Below are positions 37,299 to 44,420 of a stretch of DNA of 64,000 nucleotides, piece by piece (positions within the stretch are counted from its first letter, which is position 1; each line of letters starts with the position of its first letter). The position numbers and the translations under genes are program-made. A model generated the notes under the pieces. The model worked only from the letters and a program-made list of their open reading frames with translations, ran no database searches and was not told the DNA's origin. This DNA is from JBKHAJ01 sp964641125 (GTDB lineage: Bacteria > Spirochaetota > Spirochaetia > SPDA01 > CAZSGZ01), in contig CAZXMO010000006.1 in NCBI GenBank assembly GCA_964641125.1, positions 15,697 through 79,696 of the forward strand. The letters run 5' to 3'.

Positions 37299-37828
37299 GC
37301 GTGAGCCTCCTGTTCTTCATCGGTGTAATACGGCGCAAGCAGCTCTTTGATCTTCGACGGTTTGACCCGCTGGTGAACGTCGTCGTTCACGAGAACGACC
37401 GGCGCGAGTCCGCAGGCCCCGAAGCATCTTCCTACTTCGAGGGAAAACCTCCGGTCTTCCGTAGTACCGCCCACATCGATATCGAGCTGCTTTCTGAAAG
37501 CCTCGAGGACCTCTTTTCCGCCGCGCACATAGCAGGCGGTCCCTAAGCACACCCGGACGATGTTCTTTCCCCGGGGGACCGTGGAAAAATAGGAATAGAA
37601 GGTTACGACACCCGCCACCTCGCTGTACGGTATGTTCATCTCGAGGCTGATGTGTTTAAGGGCCTTCTCCGGCAGATAGCCGAAGAGATTCTGCACCGAT
37701 TGGAGGACCGGGATAAGGGCCCCCTCGGTATCCGCAAAGCCCGCGATGATGTCGTCTAAACGAGAATACAATTCATCATCGGAGATTGCCTTGTCATCGA
37801 GGATGACGAGTTCGGTAGTTGCTGGCAT
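37295..37828 (-). CDS. hydC: HydC, NuoE-like [2Fe-2S] subunit of the hydrogenase
   Basis: 177 residues from the ATG at 37828, with AAGGAG upstream; a longer in-frame start was rejected. It is the NuoE/thioredoxin-like subunit, with cluster ligands in CLGTAC and CFGACG and the VVTFYSYFS segment typical of HydC/NuoE. It shuttles electrons between HydB flavin and the Fe-S chain. First gene of hydCBA, overlapping hydB as ATGA. Confidence 0.95.
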   Translation of the reverse strand: MPATTELVILDDKAISDDELYSRLDDIIAGFADTEGALIPVLQSVQNLFGYLPEKALKHISLEMNIPYSEVAGVVTFYSYFSTVPRGKNIVRVCLGTACYVRGGKEVLEAFRKQLDIDVGGTTEDRRFSLEVGRCFGACGLAPVVLVNDDVHQRVKPSKIKELLAPYYTDEEQEAHA

Positions 37829-37926
37829 GACACACTCCTTATGTATTGGCTTGATTAACGGTGTATGGCACCTTTTTTTACTGGTGTGAGGACTGACATA
37901 CGCTGTTATCACCACCTTGTTGCATT

Positions 37927-37955
37927 ATTATAAAACGAGATTCTTTATATGTCAA
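37927..37955 (-). promoter_or_regulatory. Consensus promoter of hydCBA
   Basis: TTGACA at 37955-37950, exactly 17 bases, TATAAT at 37932-37927. This is a perfect sigma-70 consensus, predicting high hydrogenase expression unless repressed. Confidence 0.85.
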
Positions 37956-38051
37956 ATTAAACTTATAATATTACTTATTTATCAGTAATATGATATCATT
38001 TTCTCATATAACGACATTATAAAACCAAATATAACAACAATAATATTTATA

Positions 38052-38067
38052 TGTGATACTATTCACA
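38052..38067. promoter_or_regulatory. TGTGA-N6-TCACA operator (Rex- or Crp/Fnr-like)
   Basis: TGTGATACTATTCACA is a perfect 5-bp inverted repeat with N6. With its flanks it fits the Rex consensus TTGTGA-N6-TCACAA at 11 of 12 arm positions, and equally the E. coli CRP core. Rex senses NADH/NAD+ and controls hydrogenases in other anaerobes, so Rex is the attractive guess. The site is 45 bases upstream of the trpB2 -35 and 97 bases upstream of the hyd -35. Confidence 0.55.
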
Positions 38068-38111
38068 ATAATAAAAATGTCTCAATTTTCTTTTCTTTTT
38101 TCTTTCCCCGC

Positions 38112-38156
38112 TTGACAGATACTTGATCCTCGTGTACTGTTTCTACACATAGAAAC
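38112..38156 (+). promoter_or_regulatory. trpB2 promoter with overlapping trp palindrome
   Basis: TTGACA at 38112-38117, 17 bases, a weak -10 TACTGT at 38135-38140. A perfect palindrome GTTTCTACACATAGAAAC lies at 38139-38156, covering the -10 end and the expected start site. The same palindrome occurs at the trpE promoter (57472-57489 and 57520-57537), pointing to a shared repressor. Confidence 0.75.
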
Positions 38157-38172
38157 GTAAAAGGAGATACAG

Positions 38173-39558
38173 ATGACAAAGATTGTCCTTCAGGACGATG
38201 AACTGCCGAAACAATGGTACAATCTCGCTGCCGACCTCCCAACCCCGATGCAGCCTCCCTTGGGCCCCGACGGGAATCCGGTGACCCCGGACATGCTTAC
38301 ACCCATTTTTCCCATGGCTTTGATCGAACAGGAGGTATGCCAGGACCGCTGGGTCGATATCCCCGAGGAAATTCGGAGCATTCTCGCCAGATGGCGGCCG
38401 TCTCCCCTCCACCGGGCCACGGCGCTGGAAGAGGCTTTAGGCACTCCCGCTCGGATCTACTATAAGAACGAGAGTTTGAGCCCCGCGGGAAGCCACAAGC
38501 CCAACACCGCGGTCGCTCAGGCTTACTATAATAAGAAGGAAGGGGTCAAACGGATGACCACCGAGACCGGGGCAGGCCAGTGGGGGAGCGCCCTTGCCTT
38601 CGCCTGCGCTTTGATCGGCTTGGAGCTGAAGGTCTTCATGGTGCGGATATCCTTCGACCAGAAACCCTTCCGAAAGCTGATGATGCAGACCTGGGGCGCC
38701 GAATGTATCGCGAGCCCGAGCACCGAGACCAACGCGGGCCGGGAGATCCTCGAGGCAAACCCGGATACACCGGGGAGCTTAGGGATCGCCATTAGCGAGG
38801 CGGTGGAAGCCGCGGTAACCGACGAATCGGGTTCCACCAAGTACGGCCTAGGAAGTGTCTTGAACCACGTAATGCTCCACCAGACCGTTATCGGACTGGA
38901 GACGAAGAAGCAGCTCGAAAAGGCCGGTGAGAAGCTCCCCGACGTCGTCATCGCGTGCGCCGGAGGCGGTAGCAACTTCGCGGGACTTGCCTTCCCCTTC
39001 GTGCACGAAAAGATAAACGGAGCGGACATCGAAATCGTCCCGGCGGAACCCGCATCGTGCCCGACCCTTACCAAGGGGCCCTTTGCCTATGATCTCGGAG
39101 ACTTCTCCGGGATGACCCCCCTCTTGCCGATGTACACCTTGGGCCACAATTTTGTTCCGCCTCCCATTCATGCCGGCGGTCTCCGCTATCACGGCATGTC
39201 CCCCCTGGTTTCTCAGGCGGTGGTAGAGGGACTCTTGAATCCCCGGTCTATCCATCAGCTGGAATGCTACGAATCGGCCCTGACCTTCGCGAGGACGGAG
39301 GGGATTATCGTGGCTCCCGAAACCAGCCACGCCGTCGCGGCGGCTATTCAGGAGGCGAACAAAGCCAAGGAAGAGGGGAAGGAGAAGGTGATCGTTTTCA
39401 ACCTGAGCGGCCACGGCCTCATGGACATGATGGGATACGACGCCTACATGAGTGGAAAGCTCGAGGACTACGAGTTCCCCAAGGAAGAGCTCGAAAAGAA
39501 CCTCGCCGCCATCGAGGGTTTTCCCAAGGCGAAAACCGCGAAATCGGGAAAATGGTAG
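38173..39558 (+). CDS. trpB2: Tryptophan synthase beta chain, TrpB2 type
   Basis: 461 residues, the longer TrpB2 form. The PLP lysine is K109 in GSHKPNTA, the glutamate loop ETGAGQWG is at 131-138, and the phosphate cradle CAGGGSN follows. TrpB2 enzymes make tryptophan from indole and serine, or from phosphoserine in some archaea, without tight binding to TrpA. A TrpB1 with TrpA is encoded in the trp operon at 50781-52848, so this may act as an indole-salvage enzyme. AAAGGAG precedes the ATG. It is divergent from hydCBA and carries the shared trp palindrome. Confidence 0.93.
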   Translation: MTKIVLQDDELPKQWYNLAADLPTPMQPPLGPDGNPVTPDMLTPIFPMALIEQEVCQDRWVDIPEEIRSILARWRPSPLHRATALEEALGTPARIYYKNESLSPAGSHKPNTAVAQAYYNKKEGVKRMTTETGAGQWGSALAFACALIGLELKVFMVRISFDQKPFRKLMMQTWGAECIASPSTETNAGREILEANPDTPGSLGIAISEAVEAAVTDESGSTKYGLGSVLNHVMLHQTVIGLETKKQLEKAGEKLPDVVIACAGGGSNFAGLAFPFVHEKINGADIEIVPAEPASCPTLTKGPFAYDLGDFSGMTPLLPMYTLGHNFVPPPIHAGGLRYHGMSPLVSQAVVEGLLNPRSIHQLECYESALTFARTEGIIVAPETSHAVAAAIQEANKAKEEGKEKVIVFNLSGHGLMDMMGYDAYMSGKLEDYEFPKEELEKNLAAIEGFPKAKTAKSGKW

Positions 39559-39818
39559 AACTGAATCATTACGACGGCCGAACACGGTACTGCCCCCGCC
39601 TGGGGCATGCCGTGCCCTTCGGCTATTGCCGCAAACCGGCAAGCGACACCTTTTGCCGGAACATCGTCTCCTGCTGGGAAGCCCGGATAGACATCCACGG
39701 CTTTTTGGAGACCAACTATACCGAGGAAGAGCGGAGGGCCGCCGAAGCGGATCCCAAACCCAAGATGACAAGCCTCCTCGAGCTCATCGAAAAGGCCAAA
39801 GCCCGGAAGGACTCCTAG
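39552..39818 (+). CDS. Small cysteine-rich protein coupled to trpB2
   Basis: 88 residues. The ATG at 39552 overlaps the trpB2 stop (ATGGTAG), so translation is coupled. Cysteines are spaced C-x11-C-x8-C-x5-C with aromatic neighbours (RYCPRLGH, YCRKP, FCRN, SCW), suggesting a metal or Fe-S site. The C-terminal third is a charged helix. Similar CPxLGHxVxFxYCR proteins occur in other anaerobes without known function, as far as I recall. No domain assignment is possible. Confidence 0.75.
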   Translation: MVELNHYDGRTRYCPRLGHAVPFGYCRKPASDTFCRNIVSCWEARIDIHGFLETNYTEEERRAAEADPKPKMTSLLELIEKAKARKDS

Positions 39819-39832
39819 GGTCTATAGGGGGT

Positions 39833-40262
39833 CTATAGGGATCTCGTCTCGGCCTCATCGGTCCGCTCCGCGAGGAAGGCGGCTGCCTCCTCCGGCCCGG
39901 GAATGGACCGCCGGCCTCCACGCCGCGTAACCGATAGAGAGTGCCCCCGATCGTGGGGATAATGTTTGAGAAAAGGATTGTAGTGAAACAAATTAGATTA
40001 TTCAATCTTGATGGAAGGACATGATACTTCGTAAATCTATGCAAACCAATATATAGGGTGTATTTCATCCCCACGATCGGGGGCACTCTCTAACCGATAT
40101 AGCCGAGACCGCGGAGGAGGAGCCTCGGTGCTGCCCGGGAAAGGGGTTCCCGGGAGATTCGAGAAAGACATCGGCGGCGTATTTGAGGTTTTCCACGGGG
40201 TATCCCTCGACGACGAAGTAGATATCATACGAACCGTTCCCTAGGCAGAGTATGTCGGGCAT
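39833..40262 (-). pseudogene. Remnant of a PfkB-family sugar kinase, internally deleted and interrupted by a MITE
   Basis: The first 40 or so codons, from the ATG at 40262, read like a PfkB/ribokinase N-terminus (ILCLGNGSYDIYF, ENLKYAADVFLES). After PGNP the frame jumps to what looks like the family's C-terminus (AVSAISVTRRGGRRSIPGP, EEAAAFLAER), so roughly 200 residues of the core, including the catalytic GAGD region, are gone. A 154-bp MITE sits inside. Removing the MITE and one target copy restores a single open frame ending in TAG at 39835-39833. The gene cannot be functional. Confidence 0.75.
39937..40090. mobile_element. 154-bp MITE with 24-bp terminal inverted repeats and 9-bp target duplication
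   Basis: Perfect inverted ends of 24 bases: 39937-39960 begins GAGAGTGCCCCC and ends GTGGGGAT; 40067-40090 is its exact complement. Both sides are flanked by TAACCGATA (39928-39936 and 40091-40099), a 9-bp target duplication. The interior is AT-rich and codes for nothing. It needs a transposase in trans; a 9-bp duplication fits several IS families, so I cannot name one. Short copies of a GGTCTATAGGGG motif occur at 39829-39840. Confidence 0.9.
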
Positions 40263-40331
40263 AGGATGATAGTAGCATTATTTTTTGCGCTGGACAAACC
40301 TCAGGCCCCACCCCGATAATACCAATACGGA

Positions 40332-41525
40332 ATGAAGTCACTATTCGGAACCACCGGACGCGGAGTCCGGACACTACTCCTGACCGCCTGTATCGCAGGG
40401 ATAATCGTTTCTACCCTGTCCGGCTGCTTCAGCCGGAGGGAAATGGTACGTCTGCCTCCCACCGAGCCCTCCGTCTATCCCCAAGAAAAGAAACCCGCGT
40501 TGGTCCTTACCTTCGCCGGGGACATCATGGCCCACGACGTCAACTATAACCGTCCGCCTTACTCTCATATCTACGAGGGAATCCGGACTTTCCTGTGGAG
40601 CGACGATCTGACCTTCGGTAATCTGGAATTTCCCGTGCATTCCGGGCGGCCGATGAGCAATTACCCCTCATTTAACGTTCATCCCCCCTACGTGGAGGCG
40701 GCAATTCACGCGGGTTTCGACGTCTTTTCGGCCGCGAACAACCACATAACCGATTTGGGAGGCGTGGGAGTCAAAGAAACGAAAACATTTCTGAAGGAAA
40801 TGGAGCGTATCTACGGAATATCCTATTCCGGACTCTGTGATCCTCCCGGATCGGGTATATCCGTCACCCCTATAGACTACCGTACATGGCGGATAGGATT
40901 CGTGGCGATTACCGAATTCTTAAACTCCTATTACGGCGCGGAGGGGGTCTTTCTCCTGAATTATCACGACGAGGAAGCGAAGGATGAGTTCCTCGACCTG
41001 CTCGATGCCGTCACAGGGGAATACGATCTCTTCATCGTAAGCTTTCACGGAGGTGTGGAATATTCCCGGGTCCCCGCAGTTGAGAAGATCGCCTTCTTCG
41101 AGGAGATCCATGACAGGGGGGTCCACATCGTGTGGGCCCATCATCCCCATGTTCTTCAATCCTGGCACCTCGAAAACGGGAAAACCGGCGCGCGGCTTTC
41201 CCTCTACTCGACGGGTAATTTCATTTCCGGGCAGACGTGGAGGCTCGATCCCCTCGACACCAAGTCGGTCCGGATCCCCACCGGTGAGAGCGCCCTCTTC
41301 AGGGTAACGGTAATCTCCTCTCCGGGCGGTCCGAGGATAACCTCGGTGAAGCCGATCCCCATTGCCAATTACAAACACCCCGAGCAGGGAATGATTGTCC
41401 GCCACCTCGAAGGCCTCGCCCGGGAACCTTCCCTCGAACCTGTCTGGAGGGATTTCTATCTGAGGCGGCTCTGGGAAACCAAAATCATAACACGTGACGA
41501 CGGGATATCGAATATAGTACCTTAG
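40332..41525 (+). CDS. CapA-family lipoprotein (metallophosphatase-like)
   Basis: 397 residues. The signal peptide ends in lipobox LSGC (Cys32). CapA hallmarks follow: FAGDIMAH near 82-89, GNLEFPVH, AANNHITDLG and FHGGVEYS, AHHPHVLQ. Members of this family in Bacillus take part in poly-gamma-glutamate or capsule handling and have a calcineurin-like metal site. An upstream GATAAT at 40316-40321 with TGGACA 18 bases before it gives a promoter close to the ATG, again with no Shine-Dalgarno. Confidence 0.9.
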   Translation: MKSLFGTTGRGVRTLLLTACIAGIIVSTLSGCFSRREMVRLPPTEPSVYPQEKKPALVLTFAGDIMAHDVNYNRPPYSHIYEGIRTFLWSDDLTFGNLEFPVHSGRPMSNYPSFNVHPPYVEAAIHAGFDVFSAANNHITDLGGVGVKETKTFLKEMERIYGISYSGLCDPPGSGISVTPIDYRTWRIGFVAITEFLNSYYGAEGVFLLNYHDEEAKDEFLDLLDAVTGEYDLFIVSFHGGVEYSRVPAVEKIAFFEEIHDRGVHIVWAHHPHVLQSWHLENGKTGARLSLYSTGNFISGQTWRLDPLDTKSVRIPTGESALFRVTVISSPGGPRITSVKPIPIANYKHPEQGMIVRHLEGLAREPSLEPVWRDFYLRRLWETKIITRDDGISNIVP

Positions 41526-41529
41526 AGAT

Positions 41530-42006
41530 ATGGCATTTTTCAGATCCCTCATTATCAAGATACTCCTCGAACACGCCATCGCCGCCGAGGAACATGCCTA
41601 CGGCCTCTACGAGGGGCTACTCAATTCCTCACCTCCGCCGGAGGCCGCCCGGGTTCTCAAGCTCCTCGCGGCGGCCGAGCTGGAGCATCGAATCAAGCTT
41701 CATGAGCTCCAGGAAAACCCCGATACAGCCGCGGAGGCCCTGCGAGCGGAAGGGGGTGAGGCGGAGGGGGCCCCATCCTCCAGCGGACCCACAGTTCCGG
41801 AAACCGCTGATTTCGGCACCGCCCCCGCCGATTTTAGACACCTCCTGATGACCGCCATAGAAAAGGAGCGCAGGGCCGTACGAAGGTACAAGAAACTCGC
41901 CGATAGAAGCCGGTTGCGTGCCGCCCGGGAGGTCTTTAGCTACCTGATGCGGCAGGAGCAGGAACACGAAGAATGGATCTCAGGCCTCCTTAGAGGTTTG
42001 GAGTGA
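41530..42006 (+). CDS. Ferritin-like (rubrerythrin-type) domain protein
   Basis: 158 residues of four-helix ferritin-like type: helices with HAIAAEEHAY, AELEHRIKLHE, IEKERRAVRRY and RQEQEHEEW carry the usual Glu/His ligands for a di-iron site. A Pro/Gly-rich linker (75-100) splits the bundle. No rubredoxin domain, so it is not a complete rubrerythrin. It may store iron or handle peroxide in this anaerobe. It starts 4 bases after capA and overlaps the ParB-like gene as GTGA. Confidence 0.75.
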   Translation: MAFFRSLIIKILLEHAIAAEEHAYGLYEGLLNSSPPPEAARVLKLLAAAELEHRIKLHELQENPDTAAEALRAEGGEAEGAPSSSGPTVPETADFGTAPADFRHLLMTAIEKERRAVRRYKKLADRSRLRAAREVFSYLMRQEQEHEEWISGLLRGLE

Positions 42007-42785
42007 AATACGCCCCCTGTTTCGCCGACGTCCTCGACGATATATCGGGGCATACCGTTTTCGATTTAGGCATTCGAGTCATCAGGACCGAAGACGTAGT
42101 CGGTACGGTGGACAAGTGCGGCCGGGTGAACACCCGATTCCACGCCGTCGGTAGGCGGGACCGAAAGGAGATATTCAGGCGCCGGGAGGTAACCGCCGCC
42201 GCGAACAGGATGTCCCACTTCCCCCCGATCAAGACAAACCTCTACCGGGGGAAGCACTACATAATCGACGGGCACCGAAGGACAGCCTCGGCCGTCGAAA
42301 TCGGTGTCGAGTATCTCGATGCCTACGTCCATGAATACATCGACGATGACGATCCCTCCCAGCTCAAGCGGGCGGTCTCTCAGCGGTATTTCGAACAAGT
42401 GACCAACCTGACCAATATCAGACTCGGCTCCGTCGAGGGGTATCGGACCCTCCTTGACGACATGCGCGCAAAGATGGGGGAGATAACCCCCGAATCGGCC
42501 CGGATATGGCGAAGCCGCACCTTTCTTCCCTTGGTGGGGGCGGTGGGAAAAACCAAGCTGCCCTCCCTCTACCCCGTTCTCTCGAACGAAGACATCGCGG
42601 CGATGATCATTCAATTCTATCTCGATTTTTTTACCGCGTATCCCGAGGAGGATTCGCCCGATGCCGTGGTCTCCACCTACCTCTTCGCCCGGCGGCTGCC
42701 GGATCGGCGGGCCTTTCGCGGGCCCCTTTCCCGGCTCATCAGCCGAATCCTCGCGGGCGGGAAAAGCATTCTGCGAAGAGATTAG
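42003..42785 (+). CDS. ParB/sulfiredoxin-fold protein
   Basis: 260 residues, GTG start overlapping the ferritin-like stop. Residues about 30-115 match a ParB-like nuclease/CTPase fold: the DGHRRTASAVEIGVEYLDAY motif is the ParB signature. No C-terminal ParB dimerisation or HTH domain can be made out; the rest is a helical domain of about 130 residues. So it is a stand-alone ParB-fold protein, possibly an accessory nuclease or a CTP switch, and not the chromosomal ParB. Confidence 0.7.
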   Translation: MKYAPCFADVLDDISGHTVFDLGIRVIRTEDVVGTVDKCGRVNTRFHAVGRRDRKEIFRRREVTAAANRMSHFPPIKTNLYRGKHYIIDGHRRTASAVEIGVEYLDAYVHEYIDDDDPSQLKRAVSQRYFEQVTNLTNIRLGSVEGYRTLLDDMRAKMGEITPESARIWRSRTFLPLVGAVGKTKLPSLYPVLSNEDIAAMIIQFYLDFFTAYPEEDSPDAVVSTYLFARRLPDRRAFRGPLSRLISRILAGGKSILRRD

Positions 42786-43033
42786 GAGCGGGTCCGCCGC
42801 TCCTCGAATACATTCTCCAGAGTCAGGTGTCCCCCGCAGTACTCACATCGGCGCACCAGGGGTACCTTCTCGAAGGATTTCGCATCCAATCCCGGGACGT
42901 GATCCCGAAAGTGTTTTTCGCAGCTCGGGCACGAATACCTCAGGATCAAACCGCTTAGAGAGCGCCGCTTGCGGAGGGACGATGAAAAGCGATATCGCAG
43001 ATAATAGGGAAAACACCGACGGAGCAGACCCAT
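42782..43033 (-). CDS. Small zinc-ribbon protein
   Basis: 83 residues. Two CxxC pairs (CPSC near 35 and CEYC near 62) with EKHF and GGHLTL between them predict a zinc ribbon. The N-terminal 28 residues are basic and may not all be translated. It overlaps the ParB-like stop by 4 bases on the opposite strand. The other ORFs here are worse. Moderate support. Confidence 0.5.
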   Translation of the reverse strand: MGLLRRCFPYYLRYRFSSSLRKRRSLSGLILRYSCPSCEKHFRDHVPGLDAKSFEKVPLVRRCEYCGGHLTLENVFEERRTRS

Positions 43034-43141
43034 AGAACACAGTATATACTCCGGAATCGGCTGAATCCAGAGGCTGCACTAAACTATTGACGTGAAAAAG
43101 TCGATCATGGTAGTATACGATCCGGAAGAGAGGAGGAGCCT

Positions 43142-43459
43142 ATGGCCGAAAGCCGGGACACTCCGGGTGGGGGCCTTTGCGAAGAGACATCGGAGAAGAT
43201 TTACTGCGCCAATTGTATCAACTGCAAACTCGTGCACGCTCCCTGCGGACACGGCGAGTATCAGCTGAGAGTGCGCTGTTCCGCCGGCAAATGGCGAAAA
43301 AAGCTCGGTGAAGAAAAGATCTATAAGTACTTCACCGTGGCCCGACGCAGCGTTGAATCCTGTGACGCGTATACCCCCATGGGGGATGCAAAGGATTACT
43401 TGAAAGAACTGAAAAAAACCCTCCCTATAAAGGATGAGATCTACAGCGGTCAGACTTGA
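43142..43459 (+). CDS. Conserved cysteine-rich hypothetical protein
   Basis: 105 residues after GAGGAGGAG. Cysteines at IYCANCINCKLVHAPCGHG (C-x2-C-x2-C-x6-C) and further RCSAG and SCDAY suggest a zinc site. The rest is basic and helical. I believe it resembles a spirochaete-conserved family (YKYFTVARRSVESCDAY), but give no function. The next gene starts 2 bases after its stop. Confidence 0.75.
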   Translation: MAESRDTPGGGLCEETSEKIYCANCINCKLVHAPCGHGEYQLRVRCSAGKWRKKLGEEKIYKYFTVARRSVESCDAYTPMGDAKDYLKELKKTLPIKDEIYSGQT

Positions 43460-43460
43460 T

Positions 43461-43865
43461 ATGAAAAAATCACCCGTTACCCTTGTGCTACCCATATGTA
43501 CCGTAATCATCGCGGCGGTCCTGTTCGCCGGCGCATGTAAATCCGGGCCGGTCCCCCTGGACGAGGACATGACCCCCTCCGAGGTGTTTCAACTCGCCCA
43601 GGAAGCGGCTATCGACAAACGGGACTACGAGACCGCTCTTCATTACTATCAGCAGATTGACGCTTTATTCCCCACCGACGAGGAGAGCAAGATCATCGCC
43701 GATTACGAGATCGCCTTCCTCCACTACAAGATGGGGAACATGGAAGAAGCGAAAGAGGGTTTCGAGGCCATCCTCGACCGCTACCTGGAAGAGGACGCGG
43801 GCTCTCTTCCCCCCTGGCCTCCGGTTCTCGCGGAAAAGCTCTTAGTAAAGATCGAAGAAGAATAA
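43461..43865 (+). CDS. Small TPR-like lipoprotein
   Basis: 134 residues from the ATG at 43461; an in-frame ATG at 43434 lies inside the previous gene. The signal peptide ends in the lipobox FAGAC. Two TPR-like hairpins follow (AAIDKRDYETALHYYQQI and HYKMGNMEEAKEGFEAI). This is a small envelope protein. It sits between a cysteine-rich protein and a Nudix gene with almost no spacing, so the three may be one transcript. Confidence 0.75.
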   Translation: MKKSPVTLVLPICTVIIAAVLFAGACKSGPVPLDEDMTPSEVFQLAQEAAIDKRDYETALHYYQQIDALFPTDEESKIIADYEIAFLHYKMGNMEEAKEGFEAILDRYLEEDAGSLPPWPPVLAEKLLVKIEEE

Positions 43866-43866
43866 T

Positions 43867-44415
43867 ATGTCCCGGCTCCCGGAATATCGGTTCTGCCCCC
43901 TCTGCGGGGGAGATCTCAGTCGACTTTCCCGGTCGCTTCTGACCTGTACCCGGTGCGGCTACCGGTTCTATCAAAATGCAAAACCCGCCGTCGGAGCGAT
44001 GATAACCCGGTCAAGCGGCGAAAGCAGGGAAATTCTCCTTGTCCGACGAGGAGTCGAGCCCTACGCGGGATACTGGGACATGCCCGGCGGTTTCATCGAA
44101 AACGGGGAAGATCCCCGTGACGCCCTGCATCGGGAGATTCGGGAGGAGCTCGCCGCGGAGATAACCGTATCCGAGCTCTTCACCGCCGAGGTCGACACCT
44201 ACCCCCGGGAAGGGGTTCCCGAATCGGCAAGCAATACCCTGTGCCTCTACTACATCTGCGCCCTAGACGGGACCGAAGCGACTGAAACCGCCCTCACCCC
44301 CGCCGACGACATTACCGAATGCCGGTGGTTTACTCTGGACGAGTTTCCCGAAAATATCGCCTTTGAGGGCAATTCCCGGGCGCTGGAAAAACTAAAACGT
44401 AGATTCGCTAAATAG
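43867..44415 (+). CDS. Nudix hydrolase with N-terminal zinc ribbon
   Basis: 182 residues. Zinc ligands FCPLC and CTRCG in the first 35 residues, then the Nudix domain with the box GGFIENGEDPRDALHREIREEL near 77-99 (G-x5-E-x7-R-E-x2-E-E). The architecture is like NudC (NADH pyrophosphatase), though shorter, so NAD(P)H or another nucleotide may be the substrate. It starts 1 base after the preceding stop and converges with a VWA gene. Confidence 0.85.
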   Translation: MSRLPEYRFCPLCGGDLSRLSRSLLTCTRCGYRFYQNAKPAVGAMITRSSGESREILLVRRGVEPYAGYWDMPGGFIENGEDPRDALHREIREELAAEITVSELFTAEVDTYPREGVPESASNTLCLYYICALDGTEATETALTPADDITECRWFTLDEFPENIAFEGNSRALEKLKRRFAK

Positions 44416-44420
44416 CCCGG

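Larger units (their letters stand above)
37829..38172. other. AT-rich divergent control region between hydC and trpB2
   Basis: About 340 bases without a gene, far richer in AT than its surroundings. It contains the hyd promoter (37927-37955), an inverted repeat ATATTAC-N10-GTAATAT (37968-37991), a palindrome ATGATATCAT (37990-37999), a TGTGA-N6-TCACA site (38052-38067) and the trpB2 promoter/operator (38112-38156). The hyd leader is about 90 bases and holds a small GGTG/CACC hairpin near 37860-37872. Confidence 0.8.

Noticed and set aside
39264..39818. 184-residue frame over the end of trpB2
   Set aside because: Only the part from 39552 is free of trpB2 and has a coupled start.
39829..39840. 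Short tandem repeat of a GGTCTATAGGG unit as a possible CRISPR or att site
   Set aside because: Only two copies and no spacers; it lies at the pseudogene end.
42843..43079. Alternative frames around the zinc-ribbon gene
   Set aside because: They lack the CxxC pairs and ribosome sites.
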